DNA from: Glandiceps talaboti
Lineage: Eukaryota; Hemichordata; Enteropneusta; Spengelidae
Assembly (NCBI RefSeq): GCF_964340395.1
Contig: NC_135564.1
Span: 6,616,361 to 6,680,360 of the forward strand
DNA length: 64,000 nucleotides
Direction of reading: 5' to 3'
Under the pieces are notes generated by a model. The model saw only the letters and a list, made by a program, of their open reading frames with translations, was not told where the DNA came from and searched no databases. Position numbers and translations under genes: made by a program. Within the stretch, counting starts at the first letter, position 1; every line of letters begins with the position of its first letter. Positions 22,618 to 35,815 of this stretch are shown here, in pieces.

Positions 22618-23652
22618 TACATATGTAAAGTATATATTTGTGGATTTGAGTAAATGTTTCATTATTCATTCGAACATAGTGTGAGATTGATCTTTTGTCA
22701 ATTTTGAGTAATGACTGAAGGGAATAGAATTGTTTTAGAGGGATTAGGTTTGATTCTAGTAGTTTTACCTATGCTCGATAGACCTTACATATAGATTAGA
22801 GGAAAGTTAACTTAGCTGGTCTATGCTATCAAGACACCCATAAAATAAAAAGAAGTTCAAAATGTTTAGTTTCTTTTGAAAACAAGATTGTGAACCTAAA
22901 ACTTTCGTTTGTTATTTTAATAGGACCAGGAATAAATTTTAATATATGGAGAAATTGCAAAGACTTTGAATTTTACGGAAAAAGATCCCCTATTGATACT
23001 ATAGTAAGTATTATATTACTCATAAAGTTGTCAGCGAACTATATATCATCAACACAGGAATGTAATGGTTTTGGACGATGGCTTTGGAAATAATAAAATC
23101 GAAAGATATGGACATGATCTTCGAATATTTATTTATTCATTGTATCCCTTTTGCATCAGGGGCTCAATATGCATGTTAGGAGCAGCACTAACATAAAATT
23201 AAAATAGAATAGAAACCAGTTTTATAACTTTCTATGCAATATTTAGAACTCACAGTCATTTTACAATCGGTGAAACCTTTCAATATGGGTTTACGACGGA
23301 ATTAACGATTGAGTGACATTTATGACTTGTTCCATTCAACATTAGTGACATTTAAGTGTCGTTTGAAGCACTAGCTTGTAGACCGGTGTTTCTCATTCCT
23401 TTGAAATAGCTGGCATTCTTTATAATGTAAAATACATACATATACCAATTCATTCAGAAATATTATTGACAGTTATATACAAGCAATTAATATACATAGA
23501 AGAATGTAGCTTATTTCAGAAGGATTCGAGCAAGAATTTTTAATAGCTGTATACTGAGACAATGGCAATGGTGTAGATCTTACCAGACAAAGAAACAGGT
23601 GCTTGGAATTGTAAGTTTTAAACACACGGACAGACACAGAAACACAAAGAGA

Positions 23653-23803
23653 CATACATACATACATACATACATACATACATACATACATACATACATA
23701 CATACATACATACACACACACATACATACGTACGTACGTACGTACGTACGTACGTACGTACGTACAGACAGACATACATACATACATACAGACAGACAGA
23801 CAT
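23653..23803 (+). repeat. Compound microsatellite (CATA)n-(CGTA)n-(CAGA)n
   Basis: CATA units, then about nine CGTA units, then CAGA/CATA. It is the only tetranucleotide array of this class reading CATA rather than TATG on the plus strand. Confidence 0.95.
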
Positions 23804-25111
23804 ATCTGTATTAAAAACCGTAAACACATGAACCAACTTAACACGGGTAATGGTGCGGTATTCTTTTTTTACAACGCAAACCTGCTTATAAATTCTATCC
23901 TTATTTTAAGGAGTCGCTCGACAAAAGGTACTGAACAAACACAATTTGTATAGTGACAATGTGGACGGTGACATGGATCGCAAAAACATTAACATTATAA
24001 CAACGGTGCCTTAGGATTGCATAGAGTTCTAAGTTTACTCAGTGAATACTTGGGCCGATGGATATGTGAGAGTTGAGATGACATTCAATAATAGTGTTGC
24101 TGTTCTCGTCGTCAATGACGTCCGTTGTCTAAACACGTCAGACGGTATGAAAATGTACTGAAGCGTGATCATAGCCATCCTCTGTTCAACCGTCGAGGTC
24201 GGCTAGAAACCAAGCAATAAACCTGGTGGTTTATATGATCATTAATTTTTTAGTTTATTTCAGTATAATCTTCGTCAGCAGACACTTGAAAGGACAATTT
24301 GTCTGTTGCTATTTATTACAAGTTGTCGCGAGACTCACTAATTTAGCTATCCAGTGCGAATTGTGTAATTTTACTTTATGTCTCCTGTAATTTTATTGAA
24401 ATACATTTTTGGATTTTGAGTATTACCTCAACCAATTATGAAACTTGACACCTGTGTCGATTTAAAAGCCAACAAAGTGAACATTTTCGAGACATACCTG
24501 TCGCATATTATGTATACAACATTAATAATGACATAAAAAAAACAATACCTGACGTAAGTTTTTCAGTGATAGTCCAGCTTTCGTTTGATCTCAGACTTTT
24601 ATTGCGATTATGAATATATTGATGACGAAAACAGTTATAATTTGTTACCGCCAATTAATTAATTGATTGTGCCACATTGCCAGGAGTGACAGTTTACTAA
24701 ACTGTGATTTGAAAACACAAATTTAACACAATCATATTGTATATGGTATACAAAGAATATGAGTAGTAAGAGAGCTTAAATGAATCGTAAATGTTAGAAT
24801 TGCTAAATGGTTTGCAATTTGTCATTAATTGTAATTACATAGTGTAAACAATTAATTAAGTCAAAATTAATCGAAGTTGAAACTATTCGAGTCTACAGGG
24901 AGTGAAGTGTATTACGGAAAACTGTAAACGTTTAGTTAGCATTGTAACTCGTCTAGTCCACGAACGATTTGATAACTTTAATCACTAAAACCGGCCGAAA
25001 CTCAAACCACTCAGCGTCAATTTATGATAACGTTTTGATTAATTGAAATATGGAAATTACAACGTAAGTTTTACTTACTGTTAAAATATAAACGTGTCAT
25101 CCAACGTACAG

Positions 25112-25347
25112 AATTGCCTCGTGTAGTCTCCCAGTTGGTCCTCTATACAAAATGGGAATCACGGCAACCAGCTCTGTCGTCTGCCCGTGATTTGGCGCGC
25201 TGCGTTAGCGAGTGTAAAGTCAAAGAAAGTGACACTTTAGTCAAACAGCAGATGTTACAACATGGAATTGTGGGAGTACAGATGCCTCCACTGTGTCCAG
25301 ACGTCCATCCTGTCGATCAGTCATGTTTAGACCAACCCTTCCTTTGA
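25112..25347 (+). CDS. Candidate terminal exon of an unidentified plus-strand gene
   Basis: After a CGTACAG acceptor the frame is open for 77 codons. It reads LPRVVSQLVLYTKWESRQPA through LARCVSECKVKESD to HPVDQSCLDQPFL and a TGA. There is no ATG near the start, which fits an internal or last exon rather than a whole gene. Codon use and GC content stand out from the AT-rich flanks, and AATAAA follows 120 nt after the stop. The pyrimidine tract before the acceptor is weak. I do not recognise the protein; any upstream exons would lie between SLC45 and this point, and none was convincingly found. Confidence 0.4.
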
Positions 25348-25466
25348 TGTTTGCCACACACTGTCGTCAAAACCTAACTTGTATTATTTCTATGTTCAAT
25401 CATTGTTAAAAATGACAACCAGTTCAAAGATTTTAGATTTTGTATATTTTGTGTCGCCGCGTAGTA

Positions 25467-25472
25467 AATAAA
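25467..25472 (+). terminator. Poly(A) signal AATAAA after the candidate terminal exon
   Basis: A canonical hexamer lies 120 nt downstream of the TGA at 25345-25347. It supports the terminal-exon reading but is a common word in AT-rich DNA. Confidence 0.3.
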
Positions 25473-25779
25473 TATATAGAACTGAACTTTCAAGACATGA
25501 TGAGCACGTTGGTTTTGTTTCGCAATGGCAGCTGCATTCATTTTGCGCACGAAATTAGCAAACTCTTCTCCGACAAACCGACACTAATGCCCAAAACGTC
25601 AATCATCCCTTCGCCAAAAAGAACTATATAAATTAATATATGAATCTCGAATTGCGTAAATTAATTTCACTTATGATAAATTGAGTATAATAACAAGCGC
25701 AAAATGATTTTCATGTCTCTACATTCTATGAGCCAAATGACTTGCCCACATTACCCCTTCCCCTCCAATCACTTTAAGT

Positions 25780-26521
25780 TTGGGGGGGGGGGGGGGCTTC
25801 TAAAGATACGTCGTAAGCGTTAACATCTGTGTTGTTCCGAAGGCAACGCCGAACTGTTCATTTGAATCTGGGAAGGAAAATAGTATAGGAAAAATATCAG
25901 CACTTTCAATCAAATGTAACGTGTAGTCAGCTACACTGAGCAGATAGTCTTTCAGTGTCAGTTATGACAAGTTTTGCCACCATGCTGGTTTTGAGTATGT
26001 GCTTGAAATTCTGATAACATCAATTTTATCTGTAAATGACAGCAAGGTGGATAGTAAGTGACAACATGACAGTAATTTGAAATTGATGTGACCGCCGTTG
26101 TCCCATGGTGATTTGCCGCATGATAGCGTTCTTCCAGAGAGGTCACACTCCGGGATTCCTGTTCCTAAGGGGCTGGTCATTTTTTAACTGATGGGGATAT
26201 ATTTTTTTTGGGGGGGGGGGTTTGAGGGGGGGGGGCATTTTAGCAAAGAAGACACGAAGGGGGGGGGGGTTACTTTAGAAAACAGCTCTACCACTATGTT
26301 TCATCAAAAGTACAATAACAATATTATTATTCAGTGACAGTAGATTTGTCATTATGGTGCCATGAAATGACATGAGAAAATATGTGATTTGTCAAAATGT
26401 CTTACTCCTCCACCCTACCTGCATATGGTATTATAGCATTTACAAGGGGATTTGGTAGTCGAGTTGTGGGGGGGGGGGGGTCCGAGTTTGAGAAACCTGA
26501 ATTTTAAAACACCCCCCCCCC
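25780..26521 (+). repeat. Cluster of poly-G and poly-C runs
   Basis: G-runs of about 9-16 nt occur at 25781-25796, 26212-26221, 26227-26235, 26261-26270 and 26470-26481, with a C-run at 26512-26521. The last two could pair into a GC hairpin across a 30-nt loop. Run lengths in raw reads are error-prone. Confidence 0.7.
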
Positions 26522-26969
26522 ACTTCAGCTAGATATAGATGACCAACTCGAAATCGGTTGGTCGGGGTGCAACTTGTATAATTTTGTTAACCCAACATCC
26601 TATAGTTTTAGTGACAATAAGTTTTGTCATCCGATTGTCGCTCATGTGAGAATTCTGTACTTATCAGGGATATTTTAAATTTTGAAACTGTCTGGGTAGT
26701 TTTACGTAAATATAATCCGCATAGTCTCGACCTTTGACTATTGAGTTTTTAAAAATGTATCTACTATGACGTCACGCATGGTAAGGGTGATGCGCGACAT
26801 CGTACTCATCTTGCAAGGAAGGACGCCCCCATGTGGCCAAATACTATAAAACCTAAGAAAAGAGAGATATCATACCTGCTTATCAGCACCGAGGGAAAGA
26901 GTTGACTTGAATATCGACTCCGGTTCTCAGACCCATAATCACTTGTATGTGGTATTTGGTATTGCAGAG

Positions 26970-27330
26970 TCATGATGGGCGAATGGTTTAATAGAGTGGC
27001 CGGCTTGGAATCTGCCGGGGGCAGCTTAGAGCCCCGTCGATGCAGTTTGTTTCTTACTGCAGCTGGCTAAAGTCCTTGGGCACGATTTGAACAACGACTG
27101 TTCCCCAGACAACCCAGCTATATAATTGGGAACCTGGTAGGATAGAGGTTGCAATGTGAATGCTTTAATCCTATGCACTTACATAGGCTGCAATGGATTG
27201 TATGCTCCCCTGGGAGTTGAGGAAATTAAGGGCCGCTGTGCCACTATACATCCGTACCATGGTAATAATTGTAAAGCACTTTAAGCACGGCTCTAGAGTG
27301 TGAAAGCTCTATATAAAAACCAACAGTGTT
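26970..27330 (+). mobile_element. tRNA-derived SINE, near full length
   Basis: The 5' head (26974-27045) resembles a Ser/Leu-type tRNA (GGGCGAATGG, GGCCGGCTTGGAATCTGCCG, GAGCCCCGTC) with degraded pol III A and B boxes. A body and a tail with GTAAAGCACTTTAAGCACGG and CTATATAAAAACC follow. That tail resembles a widespread invertebrate SINE/LINE 3' end (from memory). Two more partial copies are in the window. Confidence 0.7.
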
Positions 27331-27894
27331 ATATATATATTATTATCATATAGACTCGGGTGGATATCAAAGGTGGATATATAATAATTTCATAGAGGTT
27401 GTACCGAGGGTTGTACGATGCAGGGTTTAAGAAAATGACTTACCTGGGTCATCTGATTGTGAATAAATGCAGCTAAGATAAACTCAGCGTTGTCTTTGTT
27501 CCCCTTTAATAAGTTCTGTATTACACTTTTCGACAACGTTACTACTAGCCTTTGAAACGAATAATGAATGAATGAAAATATTTGAAATGATAAACTCAAT
27601 GAGTTTAACCATACGACGCCCTCATACAATGATCAGTACCATGCTGTTGTTTTCCAACGTGTACGCCGAGCGTGGCTCGTACTGTAGTTTGTCTGTGACA
27701 TTTTCACCAACGTCGTAAACCACAGTCCACTTTACGGCACTGTCCGAAACGTACCCGCCATTCATATTTCATTGCTTCAGCAGAAATGTGTACTCTGGCT
27801 TGCGAGATCGACTTTTCACTGACCACGAAGCAAACGTGCAAGTTTATTTCTCATGATGACTAGAAGAATATTTCATAGCCCGTGACCTGGAAAA

Positions 27895-27921
27895 GGGGGT
27901 GTGGGGGTGTGGGGGTGTGGA
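27895..27921 (+). repeat. GGGGGTGT tandem, quadruplex-type motif
   Basis: Three GGGGGTGT units separated only by TG linkers provide three of the four G-tracts of a quadruplex; the fourth would be short. Confidence 0.6.
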
Positions 27922-28093
27922 AGTCTTAAAATACGTGTAGTTTGTATGAGTAAATACACTGAGAATTTAATGAACCTGATAATTAATCAACCAACAATTA
28001 ACAAATCAAACACTTCCTGTAATTCTCTGAAGTAAAAATCTATAACAAGTGTCTTGTACATGTTGTGTACAAGACGGATGTGCAGTGTGAATA

Positions 28094-28136
28094 TGAGTGA
28101 GTGAGTGAGTGAGTGAGTGAGTGAGTGAGTGAGTGA
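28094..28136 (+). repeat. (GAGT)n microsatellite
   Basis: About 10 perfect GAGT units. Confidence 0.95.
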
Positions 28137-29111
28137 TTTAATTATTTAATATAAATAAATGATCCTAATGAGCATGTACAATATTACAAGAGAATTGGTA
28201 CAGCGCCCGCTAACGTTGATTCGTATGATGCCATACACCTTTTCAACAGAATTCGAACGGTGCAGTGTGACCACCTTCACTGACATGGAAGTAAAATATT
28301 TGAAAAGGCTCCATCAACGAACTGGGGATAATCTAATGGAATATGGCCGTCAAACAATTAGCTCACAACAAACAATTGATAAATGAATAACCTATAGAAA
28401 AAAATGCTGATCCTGGTATTATTTGGCCTTCTGGTATATTTTACTGGTAGACAACCGTGGTAATTTACATAACAAAAGAAAGGGTTGGCAATACGAGTAT
28501 TCAACTGAGGGAGGAATCATTCTCCATTTCGAAAGGCAAACAATGACTCTGCATTGGCATCTCGTCATAAATTGCCAAATACACGTGTACTATATCTCAA
28601 GCAATGCGATTTTCAACAGAAGAGCCAAGGCAGATATTTGATGTGTGGAGCTGTTCCCTCTTCCCCCTGCACACGCTCGGTTAAGTTAGAGAGTACGTTG
28701 GGCGAGGCATTATAGGAAATAAACGGTGTTAAGATGTTATACCTCTTGAAATAATAACCACACACAATTCATTTTGTGCCCAGCTATGGGAACATAACTA
28801 ATCATTCTCTTAAGACTGTTTGTCTCCGATATTGCCTCGCCCCAGTGTATACAGCAGGCAAGAACTGCTAATTTCAAAACTATCGTTTAGAGACGTCGCG
28901 TTATGCAGGGTTGATGCAATATGTTTTCTGTTTCCAATAAGCATAAAGAAATACAAATTTATGGTAAAGTGGATCTCGCTTCTGTTCCCTTTTAAGGTTC
29001 GAGACTAAAGACATGCCATTATTAGCAGTTCTCATCATAAAGTTAGTTTCAAGATTGTCATGGTACGAAACACTATTTGAACCAAACGTGTTTGAATTTC
29101 CACTGTACGAG

Positions 29112-29202
29112 CGTATGTATGTATGTATGTATGTATGTATGTATGTATGTATGTATGTATGTATGTATGTATGTATGTATGTATGTGTGTATGTGTGTAT
29201 GT

Positions 29203-29247
<45 letters not shown>

Positions 29248-29312
29248 TATGTGTGTATGTGCGTATGTGCGTATGTGTGTACGTGTATGTGTGTATGTGC
29301 GTGCGTGCGTGC

Positions 29313-29372
<60 letters not shown>
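29112..29372 (+). repeat. Compound microsatellite (GTAT)n-(GT)n-(GCGT)n-(GT)n
   Basis: The order is GTAT, GTGTAT, GT, GTAT/GCGTAT mixtures, GCGT, then a long GT tract. Alternating purine-pyrimidine GT tracts can adopt Z-DNA. Confidence 0.95.
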
Positions 29373-29374
<2 letters not shown>

Positions 29375-31428
29375 CTGTTTGTTGATGGGTTCGTCCAACT
29401 ATAACGTGGTCACCGCTGATTTGCTTTCCTGCCTAGTTATTTATTGAATAATAATAAAAAAAATTCACAACTAATTACTGAAAAAATATGTTACTTTAAT
29501 CGTGATTTGTAACAAGTTTGAAAAATTATTCGAACTGCACCCCCCACCACACACATATTCCCCAGATATTATTCTCCCATTCCTGATTAATTTGGAATTG
29601 TTGATTTATTTTTATCTTCAAAGAAAAAGAACTATGGTATCCTTGCAGATTTTATACTGTTATTTATTTTGAAGTGTTTCTCGCGTAACAACCCAGGGGC
29701 CGCAATGATGCCAGCACTTTGGACATTTTTGAGATTGGCGGCAATATTTCTCGTTTTACAGTGAATTGCTTTAAACTCAAGGACTCTCCTATTTTACCGC
29801 TGTCATTTTGCGGCTTTCCCGTTTCATTTCAAGTTGTTTTTGAAGAAAGCGAACTAAGTTTTTCAAATAGCAGATGTGTTCATTTTATGGAAGCGATATG
29901 TTTTTTTTTGCAGATTTTTATTGTGATTTGCGTCCTACGTCACAGTCTCCGTGGTCACGATGACCGCTTTACGCAGCAATTGAGACGTCATTAATCCCTA
30001 CTTACTCAGCCTCCAAATCTCGTTATCGTCGTCTCTAATCTCAACACTCAGCTAACGTCCAAACAGAGCACAATCATAAGCGTGACTAAAGTGTTAAAAA
30101 CACAGTCTGTCTACCACGCCAACCGACGCAGACATGTTTGAAAAGTGTCGCAAAGTGAAAATTAATCGCCGCTAAAGTGACATAACGACCATTTATAACA
30201 AACGAGCTAGTTTCTAGAATTACATAACCAGTACTGCTAATCAGCCGTTATTGTTAACTTGCATTTGAGTGTTATACGAAAAATGGTGCTGTTAATTACT
30301 GATTGCTTTTATGGAACTCTCATTAACAAACTCTCCAAACGATTTCGATTTTTTGGAAACATAATCGCAAAATTACTCCATTTGTCAAAAACTTTACCAA
30401 TAGTGATTTAATTTTTCAAAAGGTTGTTTGTATATGTGTTAAAACCGTGAACGGTAGATCAAAACGTGCAAGAAATCTAAAGTTGTAATATTTGAGTAGA
30501 AAACGATATTACAGAGGACAATTTAATATCTTCAATAATATTTGGTTAGTATTATTGATCTGAAGGTCAGCTCCGCCATTAGGGAAATGCCAACTTCTTT
30601 TGATGTTAGGAAATCGAAAGAAGAAAGAGTGCGCCTCATCGAAAAAGCGGCCGTAACGAAGTCATTAACACTACGGAAAATACGAATATTACAGCGTGTG
30701 GCCAGGAAACTTGAGTAATTAGACAGATTTTCACGTCTTATTTCTCGGTCGATGTACAAATTCGATACAAAAAAATGTAATTGGCAGGTTTAAACCAAAG
30801 TAACACATTGATTGATGTCTACGATCGAAACTGACATCTTAAACACTTCACTGGTCGATTGTTCCCGCCAAAAAGGCTCAATACAATTTTCTCATTTACT
30901 TGTAAAAAAATCTTGACATATAGCCTCAATTTTAGACCAAGATGAACTTATTTGTGATATTACAGTACGTACGTATACAATTATACTCCTAAGTTGCGCA
31001 AAAATGACAATTTTTCTGTTTAACAACTGCCTCAAGCCGTGCAAAGGTTAAGGGAAGCGGATTGTTATTTCACAGACAGCGAGAAAATATCGATGTCGAG
31101 TACTTTAAAGTTATATTCAATTTTCCTAAGTATAGCCACGAGTAAGGTGATCATTCTAGTCTTTACTTCGTATCTACTGATCAACGATATAGAAAAAATC
31201 CCTGTGTAGAATCATTATTATTTGAGAACTTCTTTCAACGTTCTCTCTCTTCGATTCCAAGTCACTTGTTATCACGACGCTTTACTCCCCCACCACATGC
31301 ACACACTCCCACTCTACCATTCACTAACACAGACCGATTCATCCATGTCATCCACTACTCACTTGCTGTCTGTTCTCACTTCTTTGTCGTTCTCCCGTCC
31401 CTATTTCTTTATAGCTATGTCACTGTCC

Positions 31429-31452
31429 TCTCTCTCTCTCTCTCTCTCTCTC

Positions 31453-31500
<48 letters not shown>
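31429..31500 (+). repeat. (CT)n microsatellite
   Basis: About 35 CT units with one TATTT interruption. Confidence 0.95.
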
Positions 31501-31503
<3 letters not shown>

Positions 31504-32639
31504 TTTTCACTTCAAACATTTGCATATCTCTGCCACTCTTTCTTGTTGTTCATATCTGTATCTGTCAATAATACAATATGAATGATGTATATACATTCAA
31601 AGGAACAAACAAATTTCAGTAAAAGCAAAAAACAAGGTTCAACATATTCAAACTATGTTAACTTTTATGTTTTAAATATAACTTATGTAATAGTACTTAA
31701 TGGTTTACCAATGACCGTTTTAAGCAAAAATTAACCCGAATCACATATATCGTAAAAACTTAAAAGAACCTAAAACCGAAATTTGCACTGATAAAAGTTT
31801 AGCTGAAAAACTGGGAAAAATTCTTGGCAGTGGTGAACAGTTGACATTTGTTTTACCAGTTTTTGAGATTATAGTTGCAACACATGATTATTGGATGTTC
31901 CTTAAAAATGTAACGTCAGTATGATTATGTTGCTTGTTTGATTCAAACTACTTAAGCACAACCTAATCGCCAATACCAGACATATCAAGTATTTGTGTTC
32001 ATCCTTTCTTAAATCTTGTTGTCTTAATTCATAAATAAATAGAGATTGTCTGTCTAATTTTATTCTAAAAATTAATTCTGTATCAGACAACAATTTCAGT
32101 AAACGAAGAATTTTGTTCTACTGATTTGGCGGGAAAGTACATTAAGTTGTTTGATTTTTGGAAAGGAATCCATATTTACTACGTTGACTTTTTTATACCA
32201 CAGAACAGGGTAGAGTGGTTTTAAAGCGACAACTAGGAACATTAGCACTGAAGCTTTTGTGAACCATCAATTTGTTAAACTAAAGAAAGCTTAAATATGG
32301 CCATGAGGTCAAGATGAGTAATTACCCACTGTTCGTGGGCTATAGTCACCAACTTTCCCTCAAGATATCGTGATAGGATGTTTGTCTCTAGGGTCAAATA
32401 GATCTGCAATTAAACTCGCTTAATTGAATTTTAGACTCAAAAGAAAGAAACATTGATGACATTCTCTGTCCCCAAGATACGGCTGCGAATCACAATATGT
32501 AGTGCTCTTAACGAAAACTAGAGATAATTGACGACTGGTAAATGTACATCTAAGCGTACAGCAGGCCAAATGTTGCAATGCTGTTACCCGACACCAAATT
32601 AATACACCAAGATTACGCCAAATTGATTGATTTGGCGAC

Positions 32640-33130
32640 AGACGAGACAGGATCACTTTATGTCGTGCGCGCAAAACTTTCAGTGGAAATAGACAATTTT
32701 GGTATGTCGTCTGCGCCGATACTAAGCGGTGGTGAAAAGTTGGAAATATATCATTTTTTGGTGTTTCGTGTGCGAAAGTTATGACAGCGGGAAAATATAG
32801 GAAATATATTTCGTCTGAGGAAAAATTCATTTGAAATAAACTGTTTTGGCATGTAGTTTGCCCAAACGTTGAGCGAGAACATTGGCAGTAAAGTATTTTT
32901 GGAATGTCGTGTTCCTAAAGTTCAAGTGGGAAAAATAGTGAAGACGACATTATTGGTATTTATTTGTGCGGAAAATTTCACTTAAATACTGGAAAAATTT
33001 ATTTTGGAAATTAAACAATCTTTTTGGTATGTCATGTGATAAAACTTTCAGCGCACATTTTTTGTCGTGTATAGAATGTCCCGGTGGGGAAAAACATTTG
33101 AATTAGACTGTTGTTTTGGTAAGCATCGTT
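32640..33130 (+). repeat. Very diverged repeats of a TTTTGGTATGTCGTGTG-type word
   Basis: Related words (TTTTGGTATGTCGTCTG, TTTTGGCATGTAGTTTG, TTTTGGAATGTCGTGTT, TTTTGGTATGTCATGTG), each followed by AAA-GTT or AACTTTCAG and a GGGAAAA segment, recur at irregular spacing of about 90-140 bp. It looks like an old minisatellite. Confidence 0.5.
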
Positions 33131-33453
33131 TATCTAAATTTTATTTATTACAAAAATAGGAAAGATATTTGTGACTATTAGATCAAGATCAAGATTTTGA
33201 CTTTTACCTAGAGTATGATTTCCTGAATATTCTAATGATATTTGTTTTCAGCTGTTTTGAGGGGCACCATATGTATTTATTTAAAAATATAACAGCGCAG
33301 GAAACGAGAGAATGATTTACACCTCAAGTTTTCAAGTTGTTGGACCATAAACCATAAACCCTACACGTTCATGTGGGGTATAAGGATAAACGTACATAAA
33401 ATGCAACCGAAGGTTTACTTGGAAGTCTGTCGACTTCATCATAGGTTGTTTAT

Positions 33454-33600
33454 TCTGGCCGTCAATTTATTAGAATTATGACTTTTTATCTGGTCGTCAA
33501 TTTATGACTTGGTGATTTTTTACCTAGCCGTCAATGCATCACTTAAAGATTTTGTATCTGGCTGTCAATTTATGACTTAGTGATGTTTTATCTGGCCATC
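33454..33600 (+). repeat. 34-bp tandem repeat, about 4.5 units
   Basis: Units begin at 33454, 33489, 33523, 33557 and 33591 with TCTGGCCGTCAATTTATGAC-type sequence, 10-20% diverged. Confidence 0.75.
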
Positions 33601-33726
33601 GACAGATTATTGGCTACTCACAGACACTGACACATCCGCACTTACAAACACAAAAACAGACAGCAAGCCAGAGAGACACAGGTAGACAAAGAAAGACAGA
33701 CAGGGTATCGCATAATCCATATTATA

Positions 33727-33845
<119 letters not shown>

Positions 33846-34831
33846 AACAGAAAGGCAGGCAGAGATACGGACATACACACCCGCATCTATATACAGAAAG
33901 AAAAGCGGAAATTCAATAATATCTTACTTCATTTACACGTACATAACGTATAATGGGAGATTTGTTAAGTAGTTTGGTTTGAAAGCTTTATATTGGCCTA
34001 AGGGTGATTTGCAAGTTCTATAGTATTTCCTTCTAAGTTAAAGGTGTATCTTATACATAGAAACGTAGTTTATCTAAGTGATATGAGTAATTCATGCCTG
34101 CTATCGTCAAATGTCGATAAAAAGACGTCGAGAGGATGAGTTGACAGGGGCTAAAAATAAAATATAATTTTGATTTTAAAAGGTTCATTCCTTCATAAAA
34201 AAAATTCGCTAAGGCAAACTTAAAGAAACATTCCGAACTTATTCAGAGAACGACATGAACGAATTCTCCAGGACCTTCTGTCTATGTTGCATATGAACAA
34301 TCGGCCGGCATTCTTATTCAATTTTATCTTTATATACTCAACCCCACTTTAATATGAGGTTTTCTTTTTCACTTCACAGAAAACGAAAATGTTCCCTGTC
34401 TGTGGTTAGAATACGCCTCGGACACGACTGAAAATCTCTCATATCTTTGCCATATGAAAACTGGTTCCTGGTCCTTTCGAAATAATAAAAAAGAAATTTG
34501 ATGGTTCGGTTCACGCACCGTCTTGTTTTCAGGAAAATCAACAATCAACCGCAAAAGTTTAAACAGTTTTTAACTTCACTGTAGGCTTTCAGCATAGTCG
34601 TATGAACTCGTTAGAAAGCAGAAAATGTACATTGACCCTCAATTCACAGTTTTTTGCACCGTCTTATTGTGATGTTATATTAAAGTGTGTTACGTTCGTT
34701 TGCAGTGTATATTTTCTGCGTGTAGTATATCATTATATTGTGTTGAGCAATTTGTAAATTCAGTGTTGAGTTTTTTGCTATGTCAGATTTTGCCCTTGAT
34801 AAGCAGCACACGAATGACAAAAACAGACACA

Positions 34832-35025
34832 TACAGACTGACAGACAAGCAGACAGACAGACAGGCAGACAGATCAACAGACAGACAAACAAGAGACGCT
34901 AGCAACTGCATAATACTGAAGAGATCACCGAAATATATCTAAGAAACCCCATAACAAACGAACAAACAAACAAACAAACAAACAAACAAACAAAAAATCA
35001 AGCAAGTAAACAACAAACAAACAAA
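34832..35025 (+). repeat. (CAGA)n and (CAAA)n simple repeats
   Basis: Imperfect CAGA units at 34832-34889 and CAAA units at 34953-35025, separated by 60 bp of unique sequence. Confidence 0.85.
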
Positions 35026-35439
35026 AATTCAAAAAATGCTTTCTACTCTTTCAACTGTGATCATTTCAGTGGTACGATATACATATCTCAACAAGACCTA
35101 CAGGAAATCTTGAGATAGAGAAGGAAATGCAACAATGATAGGTTATCATTGACTCCGAGTTTATATCAGATACTGTAGTTACATGGGATAGTATTCCATC
35201 CTTTGGGGTATAGGTGTTTTATTGTAGTATACTGGCGCTTCACGTCACCATGGAAACAAAGGTTCGGTGCCAATTACGCTTTATTACGATTTATTGTATT
35301 GAGTGGGACAAGTTATTAACGCGCAACAGTTTTAAGGGGAGGGGACACAGCCTGGGTTTGTAGTTTAAGGGTAATGTTTGCTAGGTATTGAACACTATAT
35401 GATGTACTCTCCAAACTGAAACATACACTCACGCGAACA

Positions 35440-35815
35440 GATGATGTGGCAATGTTGGTAAGATTTGTGTCAAACCAGACGACAAAAAGAAGTAGTGTCA
35501 GTGAGTTTTTATGTAGTCTGGATGCCAAAATGGTCTCTAACTAAAATGGTAACGATACTGTATATAGGAACTAGACTAGTTTTTATGTCGATCCTGACGA
35601 TAAAATGTAGCAATATTATTATGAAGATTTGTGTTGGGCCAGACGATAAAATGTAGCAGTGTTAGTAAGATTTTTGTTGAGTCAGACGATAAAATGTAGC
35701 AGTGTTAGTAAAATTTTTATTGAGTCAGACGATAAAATGTAGCAATATTATTATGAAGATTTTTGTTGAGTCGGACGACATTTTGTCTCGTCAACTGGCG
35801 TCCATATGTTGAGAT
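35440..35815 (+). repeat. Tandem array related to TIR element family 2
   Basis: About five units of roughly 50 bp contain GAGTCAGACGATAAAATG, TAGCA and TGTTAGTAAGATTTTT. The last unit ends GTCAACTGGCGTCC, like the right part of the element at 6901-7320 (GCCAGAC then AACTGGCTTCC). It probably represents internal amplification of the same family. Confidence 0.6.

Larger units (their letters stand above)
12279..25111. other. Upstream of SLC45 to the candidate exon: intergenic
   Basis: The first few hundred bases should hold the SLC45 5' UTR and promoter; no TATA element stood out. A 138-codon plus-strand frame at 12427-12843 overlaps this zone without recognisable features. The remainder is repeats listed separately and AT-rich DNA without a convincing exon. 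Confidence 0.5.
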
